From positions 62,001 through 126,000 of the forward strand of contig NZ_JASSVS010000010.1 in NCBI RefSeq assembly GCF_030250645.1: DNA of 64,000 bases, written 5' to 3'. Positions within the stretch are counted from its first letter, which is position 1, and each line of letters begins with the position of its first letter. The stretch is from Marinobacter azerbaijanicus (GTDB taxonomy: Bacteria > Pseudomonadota > Gammaproteobacteria > Pseudomonadales > Oleiphilaceae). This document shows positions 27,851-36,767 of this stretch, piece by piece. Below the pieces are notes generated by a model. It was not told the origin of the DNA, ran no database searches, and saw nothing but the letters and a program-made list of their open reading frames with translations. The translations under genes were made by a program, and so were the position numbers.

Positions 27851-28618
27851 TCACGGGTCATGACGTCCGGATGTTGAGTCCGAAGACTTGTCCCTGTGCT
27901 GAGCGGCCAGATGGGGCGCCATGACTTCTTCGAGCGTATATCCGGTGAGCCGTCGAATCGAACGCCACAGGTAGTAAAAAATCGCGATCATCATGATCAT
28001 CGAGGGAATGGCAATCATCGGATAACTTACCAGTGTCATTCGCCCCAGCTCTTCATTGAACGCCTGGGTGCCGGAGGGACTGGTAACAATCCACTTGGCC
28101 AGCACAAAGTTCATGATGGACGAAAACAGGAACGTCAGGCTGAAGAAATAGCTGGCCTTCAGCAGCCGTGCTTCGAATTCGGCCTCACTGTTATTCTCTT
28201 TCAGGGCAGCCTGGATCTTTTCCACATCCAGCACTGTGGGGTTATAGAGTAGCGTTCTCACCAGCGGGTATCTGGTCCGGGTTGATATCAGGACTGCGAT
28301 GCCAATGACGGCGGGAACGGCGGCTTCCTTGATCGCCAGCCAGCCGGCATCCAGCTCCATCAGCCCGATACCGCCGGTAAGGCCTACACTGATGATGCCC
28401 AGAACCGCGATAAAGTTGTACTTGCGGTAACGCACCAGTTCGAACAGCCCCCAGCCCATGGGAAAAGCGAGGCCGATCACCAGGGCCATGACGCTGCCCA
28501 GGTAGTCGTCACCGCTCAGCTTCATGAGAATGACGGATGGAATAATGATGCTGACTAACAGATCGACCCAGGGCCTGGGTTTGTGCGTTGGTCTTGACGG
28601 GGATTCCGGGGAGTTCAT
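27851..28618 (-). CDS. Multispan membrane protein, VC0807-like family
   Basis: A 255-residue integral membrane protein of unknown function with about six hydrophobic spans (for example LLVSIIIPSVILM, SVMALVIGLAFPMGWGLFEL and AVPAVIGIAVLI). The middle carries YPLVRTLLYNPTVLDVEKI, seen in the VC0807 group that is loosely related to septation protein A. The ATG at 28618 is preferred; an in-frame start at 28657 would add 13 residues of little character. The gene stands alone between two terminators. Assignment is from general resemblance. Confidence 0.6.
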   Translation of the reverse strand: MNSPESPSRPTHKPRPWVDLLVSIIIPSVILMKLSGDDYLGSVMALVIGLAFPMGWGLFELVRYRKYNFIAVLGIISVGLTGGIGLMELDAGWLAIKEAAVPAVIGIAVLISTRTRYPLVRTLLYNPTVLDVEKIQAALKENNSEAEFEARLLKASYFFSLTFLFSSIMNFVLAKWIVTSPSGTQAFNEELGRMTLVSYPMIAIPSMIMMIAIFYYLWRSIRRLTGYTLEEVMAPHLAAQHRDKSSDSTSGRHDP

Positions 28619-28723
28619 ATATCTGCCTGAGGTTCGGGGAAGTAATGCTGGTAACAACCCAGCATACCGAAAAAGTGATCAGGCAGTATACGATGAATCC
28701 GTGACTAACCGAAGGATAGCCGA

Positions 28724-28751
28724 ACCAGTCTGCCGTTGAGGGCAGACTGGT
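28724..28751 (-). terminator. Hairpin downstream of the amylase gene
   Basis: A perfect 11-bp stem (28724-28734 with 28741-28751, 6-base loop) lies 23 bases past the amylase stop. There is no T-run after it on the minus strand, so it may act as a transcript stabiliser or a weak terminator. Confidence 0.55.
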
Positions 28752-28774
28752 CGCTGATCAGCAGGAGGCGGGCG

Positions 28775-30487
28775 TCAGAACGACCCGGACGTGGAATTGC
28801 TGGAATCCCCTCCTCCGGTCTCCACCAGGTTATTGGAGCCTGATTGCCATTCCAGTCCGGCCGAGGGATCGGTTTCGCTGCGTTTAATGCACTTCCATTC
28901 AAGGCTGGTATTGGCAGGCATCTCGAAGGTGCCGCTCCAGGTTGGATAAGCAGTCGGCTCCAGTTTGAGGGCATCGGCCGGGGACCAGCTACCAAGGGCG
29001 TCACTGTTGCCGGTAATGTAAACGCTTTGTCCCCATTCAGTATTGCCGTTCTGGCACTGGAAGGCCACGGAGGCTGTCGACCCTGACGGCGGATTGGTTG
29101 GGGGATCGCACGGCTCGCCGACATGCAGTGCTGCAGCCTGCATCGACGGTACGGTTAGTGAAACCTGACCGCTCTCCACAGTGACGCAGGCACCCTCGCC
29201 GGCAACGTTTCGATAGTGACCGTCAGCCAACCCGGTGTTGAAGGTTCGGGAGAGCGAACCGCCTTCGCGATTAATGGCAACGAAGCCCCTGTTACCCCGA
29301 CTGAAGGCAATCTGGTTGTTGCCATTGTCCCACCAGTTATTCACGCCCTCACCGTCGGTATCTGCCCGGAAGCCCACCATGTTCGCAATGGATTCCCAGC
29401 GATGTTCGCAGACCCATGCCGAACCGCACTGTGCCGAACCATCCTGGTACACCGTTCCGGTAGGTGGGCCCTGCTCGCTGTCCGAGAAGGCATAGCTGGA
29501 CATGACTTTGGGATAACCGTAAGGCCAGGCCAGCATGAACACGTTGGCCAGGTTGTAGAGCTCGCCGTCCCTATAGGTCACTACATTACTGCCACCGGCA
29601 CCATGGCCGCGCTGATTGTCGTGATTGTCGGTAAAAACAACCGCGTCACCGCCTGAAAGAAAGCCCCAGCTTTCACCAAACGCACTCAGGTTGGTCAGAC
29701 GCTGGTTCTTGAATACATCACCGATGGCAGCACTGTAGCGGAATTCAGTCACGTCAGAAGTGCCGGTATATTCGGTGGCACTTACCGCCTCACCACCCAG
29801 GTCGATCACTTCCTGGAATACATACAGGGGATCCTCTACCTGATTGATGATAGCGACGATATCGTCGGGGGACATATGTTTGGCGGCATCCACCCGGATT
29901 CCTTTAACACCGAGTGAGGTCAGCTGGTTGAGATATCCGGCGAGGGTATTGCGCACATAGTTGCTCCCGGTATCAAGATCCGGCAGGCCCACCAGTCGGC
30001 AGTTACGAACGCGCCAGGCATCCGAACTGTAGTCGGAGCCATTGATACTGCACTCCTGATGAAAATCATTGCTGCTGTACACCGGGTATGCCAGCGAATC
30101 GCTACTATAGCCGGAGCCCGCTGTGCCGGTGCCGGTGCCGTTGGCGGTATGGTTGATGACTGCATCCACGTACACATCCACACCGGAGGCGTTACACCGA
30201 GACACCATGTCTGCAAACTGGCTGGCATCACCGCTTCGGCTCTGAAGCTGGTAGCTGACAGGTTGATAGCGCGTCCACCAGGCGTCGCCCTGAATGTGCT
30301 CTTGGGGCGGCGATACCTGAACCGCGCTGAAGCCGTTGGGGCCCAGGAACTGTTCGCATTCGTTCGCAACATCGCTCCATTTCCATTCAAACAGGTGAAC
30401 GAACGTACCCGCCTGGGCAGTATGGAATGGTAACGACAGTGTCAGGCCAAGACCGACGCTGGTCACCAGGCGTTTGATAGAGACCAT
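28775..30487 (-). CDS. Secreted alpha-amylase, GH13 chloride-type, with C-terminal starch-binding domain
   Basis: A 570-residue secreted enzyme that cuts alpha-1,4 links in starch or glycogen. A signal peptide ends at about Ala26. The GH13 barrel has the animal-like, chloride-dependent pattern: DAVINH, GIRVDAAKH with nucleophile Asp200, FQEVIDLGGE with acid/base Glu226, and FTDNHDNQRGHG with Asp290. An all-beta C domain follows to about 465. A Pro/Thr linker leads to a CBM20-type starch-binding module at about 475-570 (VAFQCQNGNTEWGQSVYITG, LGSWSPADALKL, EWKCI). The gene is alone, without maltose-uptake genes nearby. Similar enzymes occur in Pseudoalteromonas. Confidence 0.93.
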   Translation of the reverse strand: MVSIKRLVTSVGLGLTLSLPFHTAQAGTFVHLFEWKWSDVANECEQFLGPNGFSAVQVSPPQEHIQGDAWWTRYQPVSYQLQSRSGDASQFADMVSRCNASGVDVYVDAVINHTANGTGTGTAGSGYSSDSLAYPVYSSNDFHQECSINGSDYSSDAWRVRNCRLVGLPDLDTGSNYVRNTLAGYLNQLTSLGVKGIRVDAAKHMSPDDIVAIINQVEDPLYVFQEVIDLGGEAVSATEYTGTSDVTEFRYSAAIGDVFKNQRLTNLSAFGESWGFLSGGDAVVFTDNHDNQRGHGAGGSNVVTYRDGELYNLANVFMLAWPYGYPKVMSSYAFSDSEQGPPTGTVYQDGSAQCGSAWVCEHRWESIANMVGFRADTDGEGVNNWWDNGNNQIAFSRGNRGFVAINREGGSLSRTFNTGLADGHYRNVAGEGACVTVESGQVSLTVPSMQAAALHVGEPCDPPTNPPSGSTASVAFQCQNGNTEWGQSVYITGNSDALGSWSPADALKLEPTAYPTWSGTFEMPANTSLEWKCIKRSETDPSAGLEWQSGSNNLVETGGGDSSNSTSGSF

Positions 30488-30751
30488 TGGTTGCTCCTGT
30501 GTTGTATTTGTTGTGGAGATATCCGACTGCCAAGGTCGTCAGTCGACGACGTCTGCAGATGTCCAGTGTCAACATGATCTTTTCAATCATTAGGCAAAAC
30601 ATCCTTGTCAGGTGATTATGGGGAGTAGCGAGAGGGAGGAGTCTGCAGATTTATGTCGTGAATAACGATGTGTCATGTAACTGCAACACTCCTGCTCGCC
30701 GGGATCGGTTAAGCTGGCAGCCGTTGTATTGTCGGGCCTTCAGGAGGGAGC

Positions 30752-31492
30752 ATGAAGATCATTGCCTTTTACAGCCTCAAAGGCGGTGTGGGTAAAACCG
30801 CAGCGGCCGTGAACATCGCGTATCTCGCCGCCCGGGCAGGCATCCCCACCCTGCTGTGGGACCTGGACCCCCAGGGCGCGGCAAGTTGGTACCTGGCGGG
30901 TACCGACGAGATAAAGGGCCGGAAACTGGCAGCACTGATGGATGGCAAGACGCCGATTGGCAAGTTTATTCGTGCCAGTGCCTACCCCAACCTGGACTTT
31001 ATCCCCGCCCATAACAGCTTCCGTAACCTTGATGTCCGGCTCGACAAGGACGACAGCAACAATACGCTGAAGAATTGGCTGGCGCCGCTGTCGGAGGAAA
31101 CCAGTCTGGTGGTGCTCGACTGCCCACCGTCCATGTCCCGGCTGTCCGAGCAGGTATTGAAAACGGCCGATGGCGTATTTGTGCCGGTAGTACCCACCTG
31201 GCTTGCCCTCAACAGCTGGCACCAGCTCCAGGCCTTCGCCAGGGACAAGAAACTCAAGCCCGGCCGTTTGCATCCCTTTTTCTCAATGGTAGACCGACGC
31301 AAGAACCTGCACAGCCAGATGGTGATCAATCGCAAGCAGCATCTTGAGGGTGGGCTGAATGCGCTGATTCCCAACGCCAGCGTCGTGGAGAAAATGGGGG
31401 AAAGTGGCCAGCCGGTCGAGCTGATAGACCATTCCTCTGCCGCGGCCGATGCCTATCGCCGGTTGTGGAAGGAAATCCGGAAACTGCTTTAG
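30752..31492 (+). CDS. Orphan ParA-family ATPase
   Basis: A 246-residue deviant Walker ATPase of the ParA/MinD class. The P-loop KGGVGKTAAAVN is at about residues 10-21, switch motif DLDPQGAASW follows, and VVLDCPPS is Walker B. No parB, cargo-specific partner or centromere is adjacent, so it probably positions something other than a chromosome or plasmid, or has another regulatory job. An AGGAGGG site lies at 30742-30748 before ATG 30752. It is not the chromosomal ParA, which in relatives is beyond mnmG. Confidence 0.85.
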   Translation: MKIIAFYSLKGGVGKTAAAVNIAYLAARAGIPTLLWDLDPQGAASWYLAGTDEIKGRKLAALMDGKTPIGKFIRASAYPNLDFIPAHNSFRNLDVRLDKDDSNNTLKNWLAPLSEETSLVVLDCPPSMSRLSEQVLKTADGVFVPVVPTWLALNSWHQLQAFARDKKLKPGRLHPFFSMVDRRKNLHSQMVINRKQHLEGGLNALIPNASVVEKMGESGQPVELIDHSSAAADAYRRLWKEIRKLL

Positions 31493-31503
31493 CTCGTTTG
31501 AGT

Positions 31504-31542
31504 CAAAAAAAACGCTGGTCAGTGAATAACCGACCAGCGTTT
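31504..31542 (-). terminator. Terminator between the ParA-like gene and gabT
   Basis: An 11-bp stem (31510-31520 with 31532-31542) is followed on the minus strand by a run of Ts, so it is a good terminator for gabT. It may also stop transcription from the ParA-like gene. Confidence 0.88.
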
Positions 31543-31588
31543 CTGTATTCGCGGGCAGGACAACAAAGGTCCTGCTCCTGCGCCGCTC

Positions 31589-32863
31589 TTAGCCGAGCTC
31601 TTTCAATGCCTGCTCGACAATACCCAGACCTTCCTCGAGGATCTCGTCCTCGATGGTCACTGGCATCAGGAAGCGGATGGTATTGCCATACATACCGCAG
31701 CTCAGCAGGATCAGGCCATTTTCCTTGGCTTTCTTGGTCACCGCTGCAGCGAAGTCCGCTCTTGGCTCCTTGCTGGTCTTGTCGGTTACCAGCTCGATAG
31801 CCGCCATGGGGCCCAGGTTGCGCACGTTGTCCACATGGGGGAACTGCTCCTGCCACTGGTCAAAGCGCTTACGCAGCTTGTCACCCAGACGCTGGCTCTT
31901 ACCCAGGATATCTTCCTCCTTGAAGACCTCGAGTACCGCCAGGGCCGCTGCGCAGGCAGTGGGGCTGCCGGTATAGGTGCCGCCAAGGGAATTGGGGCCA
32001 GAGGCGTCCATGTGCTTGTCTGTGCCGACAATGGCGGAGATGGGCATACCGTCAGCCATGCTCTTGGCCATGGTCATCATGTCCGGCTCAACACCGCTGT
32101 GTTCAATGGCGAACATTTTGCCGGTACGGCCGAAACCGCTCTGGACTTCATCGACAATCATCAGAATGCCATGCTCGTCACAGATGTCGCGGATGGCCTT
32201 GAGGAAGCTCGGCGGTGCAGCGTAAAAACCACCCTCGCCCAGTACCGGTTCGATGATGATGGCGGCGGTGTCCTTGCCAGGGGAATCCGCTTTCATGGCC
32301 ATCTTGAGGCCGCGAAGGGCTTCGTCTTCACTCACACCGTGGTATGGCACCGGATAAGGGGCGCGGAAAACGGTACCCGGCATGGGCCCGAAATCCGTCT
32401 GGTAGGGCGCCGCCTTGCCGTTCATGGCCATGGTGTACATGGTGCGACCGTGATAACCGCCATCGAAGCAGATGACGTTGGCGCGGCCAGTGGCGGCACG
32501 GGCGATCTTGACCGCGTTTTCCAGTGCCTCGGCCCCGCTGTTGGCAAGCATGACTTTGGCATGGCCACGGACCGGCGCAATGCCACTGAGCTTCTCAGCC
32601 AGCCTCACGTAACCCTCGTAGGGCATGACCGTCTGGCAGGTGTGCATCAGCTTGTCCAACTGGCCTTTCACCGCTTCCACCACTTTCGGGTGACGATGGC
32701 CAATATTCAGTACACCGATGCCGCCGGCGAAGTCGATCATCCGTTTGCCATCGGCATCCCAGAGTTCGGCATTGGTCGCATGGTCGGCAAACTGCTCGTT
32801 AGGGCTGGCAGCACCGGCCGCAACATAACGTTCTTTGAGTGCCTGCAATTCTTTGTTCGTCAC
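31589..32863 (-). CDS. gabT: 4-aminobutyrate aminotransferase (class III PLP aminotransferase)
   Basis: A 424-residue enzyme that moves the amino group of 4-aminobutyrate (or related omega-amino acids) to 2-oxoglutarate. Class III motifs are NSGAEALENAVKIARA, FDGGYHGRT, DEVQSGFGRTGKMFA and the PLP lysine in TMAKSMADGMP. The start is GTG at 32863, with a CGAGGAG site seven bases upstream; a longer frame from 32905 lacks such a site. The usual partner gabD is not adjacent, so other omega-amino acids are possible substrates. Confidence 0.87.
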   Translation of the reverse strand: MTNKELQALKERYVAAGAASPNEQFADHATNAELWDADGKRMIDFAGGIGVLNIGHRHPKVVEAVKGQLDKLMHTCQTVMPYEGYVRLAEKLSGIAPVRGHAKVMLANSGAEALENAVKIARAATGRANVICFDGGYHGRTMYTMAMNGKAAPYQTDFGPMPGTVFRAPYPVPYHGVSEDEALRGLKMAMKADSPGKDTAAIIIEPVLGEGGFYAAPPSFLKAIRDICDEHGILMIVDEVQSGFGRTGKMFAIEHSGVEPDMMTMAKSMADGMPISAIVGTDKHMDASGPNSLGGTYTGSPTACAAALAVLEVFKEEDILGKSQRLGDKLRKRFDQWQEQFPHVDNVRNLGPMAAIELVTDKTSKEPRADFAAAVTKKAKENGLILLSCGMYGNTIRFLMPVTIEDEILEEGLGIVEQALKELG

Positions 32864-32944
32864 TTTGCCTCTCCTCGAATTCGGTTTAGTTCCACCAGCA
32901 TACACGAAATGACGGCCCGGTTTGAAAACCCGGACCTGATGTTT

Positions 32945-34753
32945 CTACGTACTTTCTTCCTCGCTGTCTTCCCGGAACTGAAGTTCTGCCAGCCGCCGGT
33001 AAAGCGGATTGCGTGCAACCAGATCCTCGTGGTTGCCAATATCCTGAATAACGCCGGCGTCCAGAACAATAATACGATCGGCGTGTCTCACAGTCGCAAG
33101 CCGATGGGCAATCACCAGGGTTGTGCGATCGGACATCAGTCCCGGCATCGCCTGCTGGATCAGATGTTCGCTTTCAGCATCCAGGGCGCTGGTGGCCTCA
33201 TCCAATAATAGTATAGGCGCATCCGCGAGCAATGCCCGGGCGATTGCGAGCCGCTGCTTCTGTCCTCCGGAAAGTCCCAGCCCGGTGTCTCCAAGAGGCG
33301 TCTCATAGCCCTGAGGAAGCTTACGGATAAATTCGTCGGCATGGGCAATACGAGCTGCTTCTACCATGGCATCGTCGCTGGCATCCGGGCGGGCATAGCG
33401 GATGTTATCGGCAATGGTGCCGTGAAACAGGGCGGGGTTCTGGGGCACCAGTGCAAAGCATCGGCGCAGGTCTTCAAGGCTCACCCGGCGGCTGTTGGTG
33501 TTGTCGATGAGGATCTCCCCGGCGTCCGGATCATAGAATCTCAGCAGCAGGTCAAACAGGGTGGACTTGCCTGCACCGGAGGGACCGACCAGCGCCACTG
33601 TCTCACCGGCATGAATGCTCAGGGACAGGTCTTTCAAAACCTGGGTATCGGGCCGTGACGGGTAGCAGAAGCTCAGGTTGTTGATTTCTATTTCACCGGC
33701 AATGTTTTCCGGTAACACCTCGTCAGTGTCTGTCTCCATGGGAATGTCACTGGGCGTCTGTAACAACTCAAAGATTCGTGCCGCTGCCCCGGCCGCCCGT
33801 TGCAACTCACCAATCACCTCGCTGACGGCTCCGGCTGCCAGCCCTACCAAAAGGCTATAGAATACAAATGCCGCCAGCTCCCCGGGACTGATGCGCCCTG
33901 AAATCACATCAAGCCCGCCAATCCAGATCACCACCCCTATGGCGCCCATCACCAGGGTAATGGCAATAGTGGTCAGCCAGGCCCGCTGGCGAATCCGCAC
34001 CCGTGCAATATCAAAGGCATTTTCCGCCACACGGGCGAAGAACCGGCGGTCGTGGGGCTGGTGATTGAACGCCTGCACCGTCTTGATCTGGGTGAGGTTC
34101 TCCCCGACATAACTACCCACCTCTGCGACCCGGTCCTGGCTCAGCCTGGAAAGCTTTCTGACCCGGCGCCCGTAAACCAGAATGGGAATGATCACCAGTG
34201 GAAAGCCCAGGATGATAATGCTGGCCAGCTTGGCATTGGTCACGAACAACAGTATCAGCCCACCCACCAGCATCAGCGCATTGCGTAAGGCAATGGATAC
34301 CGTGGAGCCAATAACAGACTGCAGCACGGTGGTATCGGCCGTAAACCGCGACTGAATCTCCAGGCTCCGGTTCTTCTCGTAAAAGCCGGGGTGAAGGTCA
34401 ATCAGGTGGTTGAATACCTGCTTGCGAATATCCGCCACTACCCTTTCGCCAATCCATGACACCAGGTAGAAACGGGCGAAGGAACCGATCGCCAGTCCAA
34501 TCACCAATATAAAAAACAGTCCCACAGATCGAGACAGCATGGCTGGGGACTGAGTGGCGAGGCCCTGATCCACCAGAATTCTTAGCCCCTGACCAAGTCC
34601 AAGCGTGATACCCGCCGTAAATACCAGGGCCACAAGAGCGCCAGCAACGGCCCTCTTGTAAGGGCTTATAAAATCGATAACCAGCTTTAATGCTTTGCGG
34701 TGACGGGTGTTGATGATGTGCCTCCTGCTTGGCGGTACTGTAAACTCTGGCAA
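32945..34753 (-). CDS. ABC exporter, MsbA/LmrA-like half-transporter
   Basis: A 602-residue fused membrane-ATPase half-transporter expected to act as a homodimer. The membrane domain spans about residues 25-320. The ATPase has Walker A GPSGAGKSTL, signature LSGGQKQRLAIARALL and Walker B ILLLDEATSALD, then the H-loop AHRL. The cargo is unknown. Start choice is uncertain: TTG at 34753 has no good ribosome-binding site, while a perfect AGGAGG lies at 34721-34726, inside the frame, followed by ATC-ATC rather than a normal start codon. It diverges from another ABC exporter. Confidence 0.85.
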   Translation of the reverse strand: MPEFTVPPSRRHIINTRHRKALKLVIDFISPYKRAVAGALVALVFTAGITLGLGQGLRILVDQGLATQSPAMLSRSVGLFFILVIGLAIGSFARFYLVSWIGERVVADIRKQVFNHLIDLHPGFYEKNRSLEIQSRFTADTTVLQSVIGSTVSIALRNALMLVGGLILLFVTNAKLASIIILGFPLVIIPILVYGRRVRKLSRLSQDRVAEVGSYVGENLTQIKTVQAFNHQPHDRRFFARVAENAFDIARVRIRQRAWLTTIAITLVMGAIGVVIWIGGLDVISGRISPGELAAFVFYSLLVGLAAGAVSEVIGELQRAAGAAARIFELLQTPSDIPMETDTDEVLPENIAGEIEINNLSFCYPSRPDTQVLKDLSLSIHAGETVALVGPSGAGKSTLFDLLLRFYDPDAGEILIDNTNSRRVSLEDLRRCFALVPQNPALFHGTIADNIRYARPDASDDAMVEAARIAHADEFIRKLPQGYETPLGDTGLGLSGGQKQRLAIARALLADAPILLLDEATSALDAESEHLIQQAMPGLMSDRTTLVIAHRLATVRHADRIIVLDAGVIQDIGNHEDLVARNPLYRRLAELQFREDSEEEST

Positions 34754-34815
34754 CAGTACGGTTTGAACTCGGTAAAAGACTTATCACAACTGCTGGCAAG
34801 AGTGCACGGGGTGGG

Positions 34816-34901
34816 GATGGCCTGCCAGGACCGTCAAAAGCCATGGATGGCTTTTGTCGAGCGTACAGGGACGTATTTACAGCGTGTCCTGGCAGGCCAT
34901 C
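34816..34901. repeat. Structured intergenic inverted-repeat element
   Basis: A perfect 16-bp inverted repeat (34816-34831 with 34886-34901) encloses 54 bases that contain a second, 10-bp hairpin (34835-34844 with 34847-34856, loop of two bases). It sits in the spacer between two divergent ABC transporter genes. The nested form resembles REP/BIME-type or small mobile intergenic elements. No second copy was found in this window. Confidence 0.7.
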
Positions 34902-34947
34902 GCCACCTCGGGCGCTCGACAACTCCCAATTCTGACAGGAAAACCAA

Positions 34948-36756
34948 TTGCGCGCCTACGCCGATAACGACTACCCCGCAGACCACAAACCGGACTGGAA
35001 AGTCATATCGGGTCTCTGGCCCTATCTGGCGGAATTCCGGGGCCGCGTTGTTCTGGCGTTGGCGTTTCTCATAATTTCCAAGTTAGCGACTGTTGCTACA
35101 CCGGTAGCCCTCAAGTACATCGTCGATTACCTGGATCAAAACCGGGGTGGCGAGGTACTTCTGTGGATTCCAGTGCTCCTGGTCGTCGCCTATGGCCTGC
35201 TCCGATTCGGCAGCACCCTGTTCAGCGAACTGCGGGATGCGGTGTTTGCCCGGGTGGCGGAACGGGCCATGCGGCGTGTATCGCTGCGGGTTTTCGAACA
35301 TCTTCACAACCGGGAACTGGCGTTCCATCTGGACCGTAAGACCGGTGGTCTGGCCCGGGATATTGAGCGGGGCACCAACGGCATCAGCTTCCTGCTCCGT
35401 TTCACTCTGTTCAATATCGTGCCCACGTTGCTGGAAATCCTGCTGGTAGCGGGCATCCTGTTTGTGGTGTTCAACGTTGGTTACGTTCTGGCGATCCTGG
35501 TGGCGGTGGTGGTGTATGTGGTGTTTTCCATCAAGGTTACCGAGTGGCGTACCCGATTTGTGCGCGAGGCCAATGCCCGGGATAACCAGTCCAACTCCCG
35601 TGCGGTGGACAGCCTGCTCAACTACGAGACCGTGAAGTACTTCAATAACGAGCGTTTCGAGGCAGAGCTCTACGACAGGGATCTGGACGAGTGGGAACAG
35701 GCACGCCTGAAAAACCGCCTGTCCCTGGTGGCCCTGAACTCCGGCCAGGCGTTCATCATTGGTTTGGCGATGATTGTGATCATGGCCATGGCGGTGCGGG
35801 AAGTGGCGATGGGTGAGATTACCCTGGGTGATTTCACCATGATCAACGCATATCTGCTCCAACTGTTTATCCCCCTGAACGCGTTGGGATTCGTCTACCG
35901 GGAAATCCGTCAGGCGCTGGTGAACGTGGAACGGTTGTTCGGGCTGCTGGGGGACGAGCCGGCAATTGAGGATGCACCCGATGCCAAAGCACTGATTGTG
36001 GACAGGGGCGAAGTCCGTTTCGAGCATGTTCATTTTGCCTATCGACAGGACCGACAGATTCTCCGGGATGTGAATTTTTCCATTCCGGCCGGCCACACCG
36101 TGGCAGTGGTGGGTGCCAGCGGTGCTGGAAAGTCCACCCTCGCCCGCCTACTGTTCCGCTTCTACGACGTGGACCAGGGCAGCATTACCATTGATGGCCA
36201 GGATATTCGCAACGTGACCCAGGACAGTCTGCGGGCTGCCATTGGCGTGGTGCCCCAGGACACGGTGCTGTTCAACGACACCCTCTATCGCAACCTGGCC
36301 TATGGCAGGCCCGGGGCCAGCGAAGAGGAAGTCTACCGGGCCGCCCGCATGGCGCACCTGGACGCTTTTATCCAGAGCCTGCCGGATGGCTACGAAACCC
36401 AGGTTGGTGAACGGGGTCTGAAGCTGTCCGGAGGCGAGAAGCAACGTGTGGCGATTGCCCGTGTGATTCTCAAGGATCCACCGGTGCTGATACTGGACGA
36501 GGCCACATCTTCCCTGGATTCCCTGTCTGAACAGGCAATCCTTGGGGCGCTGAAGGAAGTCAGTCGTCAGCGCACGTCGCTGGTGATTGCCCACCGTCTC
36601 TCAACCACGCGGGATGCGGACACCATTCTGGTGATGGATGGCGGCCGTATTGTCGAGAGTGGCAACCACTCCGCCCTGCTGGCACGGGAGGGTCACTACG
36701 CCCATCTGTGGGCGCAGCAGCATCGAAGCGGCGACGATGATAACGGTGAAGCCTGA
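34948..36756 (+). CDS. ABC exporter, ATM1/HMT1-like half-transporter
   Basis: A 602-residue half-transporter of the mitochondrial ATM1-like group, which in bacteria exports glutathione-linked metal or sulfur compounds. The group motif RAVDSLLNYETVKYFNNE is clear in the membrane domain, with a KTGGLARDIERGTNGISFLLRF segment before it. The ATPase has GASGAGKSTLARLL, LSGGEKQRVAIARVIL and LILDEATSSLD. Translation probably begins at TTG 34948, with a GACAGGA site at 34934-34940. Cargo assignment rests on family resemblance. Confidence 0.88.
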   Translation: MRAYADNDYPADHKPDWKVISGLWPYLAEFRGRVVLALAFLIISKLATVATPVALKYIVDYLDQNRGGEVLLWIPVLLVVAYGLLRFGSTLFSELRDAVFARVAERAMRRVSLRVFEHLHNRELAFHLDRKTGGLARDIERGTNGISFLLRFTLFNIVPTLLEILLVAGILFVVFNVGYVLAILVAVVVYVVFSIKVTEWRTRFVREANARDNQSNSRAVDSLLNYETVKYFNNERFEAELYDRDLDEWEQARLKNRLSLVALNSGQAFIIGLAMIVIMAMAVREVAMGEITLGDFTMINAYLLQLFIPLNALGFVYREIRQALVNVERLFGLLGDEPAIEDAPDAKALIVDRGEVRFEHVHFAYRQDRQILRDVNFSIPAGHTVAVVGASGAGKSTLARLLFRFYDVDQGSITIDGQDIRNVTQDSLRAAIGVVPQDTVLFNDTLYRNLAYGRPGASEEEVYRAARMAHLDAFIQSLPDGYETQVGERGLKLSGGEKQRVAIARVILKDPPVLILDEATSSLDSLSEQAILGALKEVSRQRTSLVIAHRLSTTRDADTILVMDGGRIVESGNHSALLAREGHYAHLWAQQHRSGDDDNGEA

Positions 36757-36767
36757 ACCCCGACTAC

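Noticed and set aside
30752..31492. Chromosomal parA of the parABS system
   Set aside because: There is no parB next to it. The chromosomal parAB is expected beyond mnmG to the left of the window, and the parS sites lie in recF.
31835..33208. A 457-residue open frame on the + strand
   Set aside because: It lies antisense to gabT and the MsbA-like gene, has low-complexity His/Gly-rich translation and no family motifs; the minus-strand genes are certain.
35083..36096. A 337-residue open frame on the minus strand
   Set aside because: It is antisense to the ATM1-like transporter and is rich in His and Gln without motifs.
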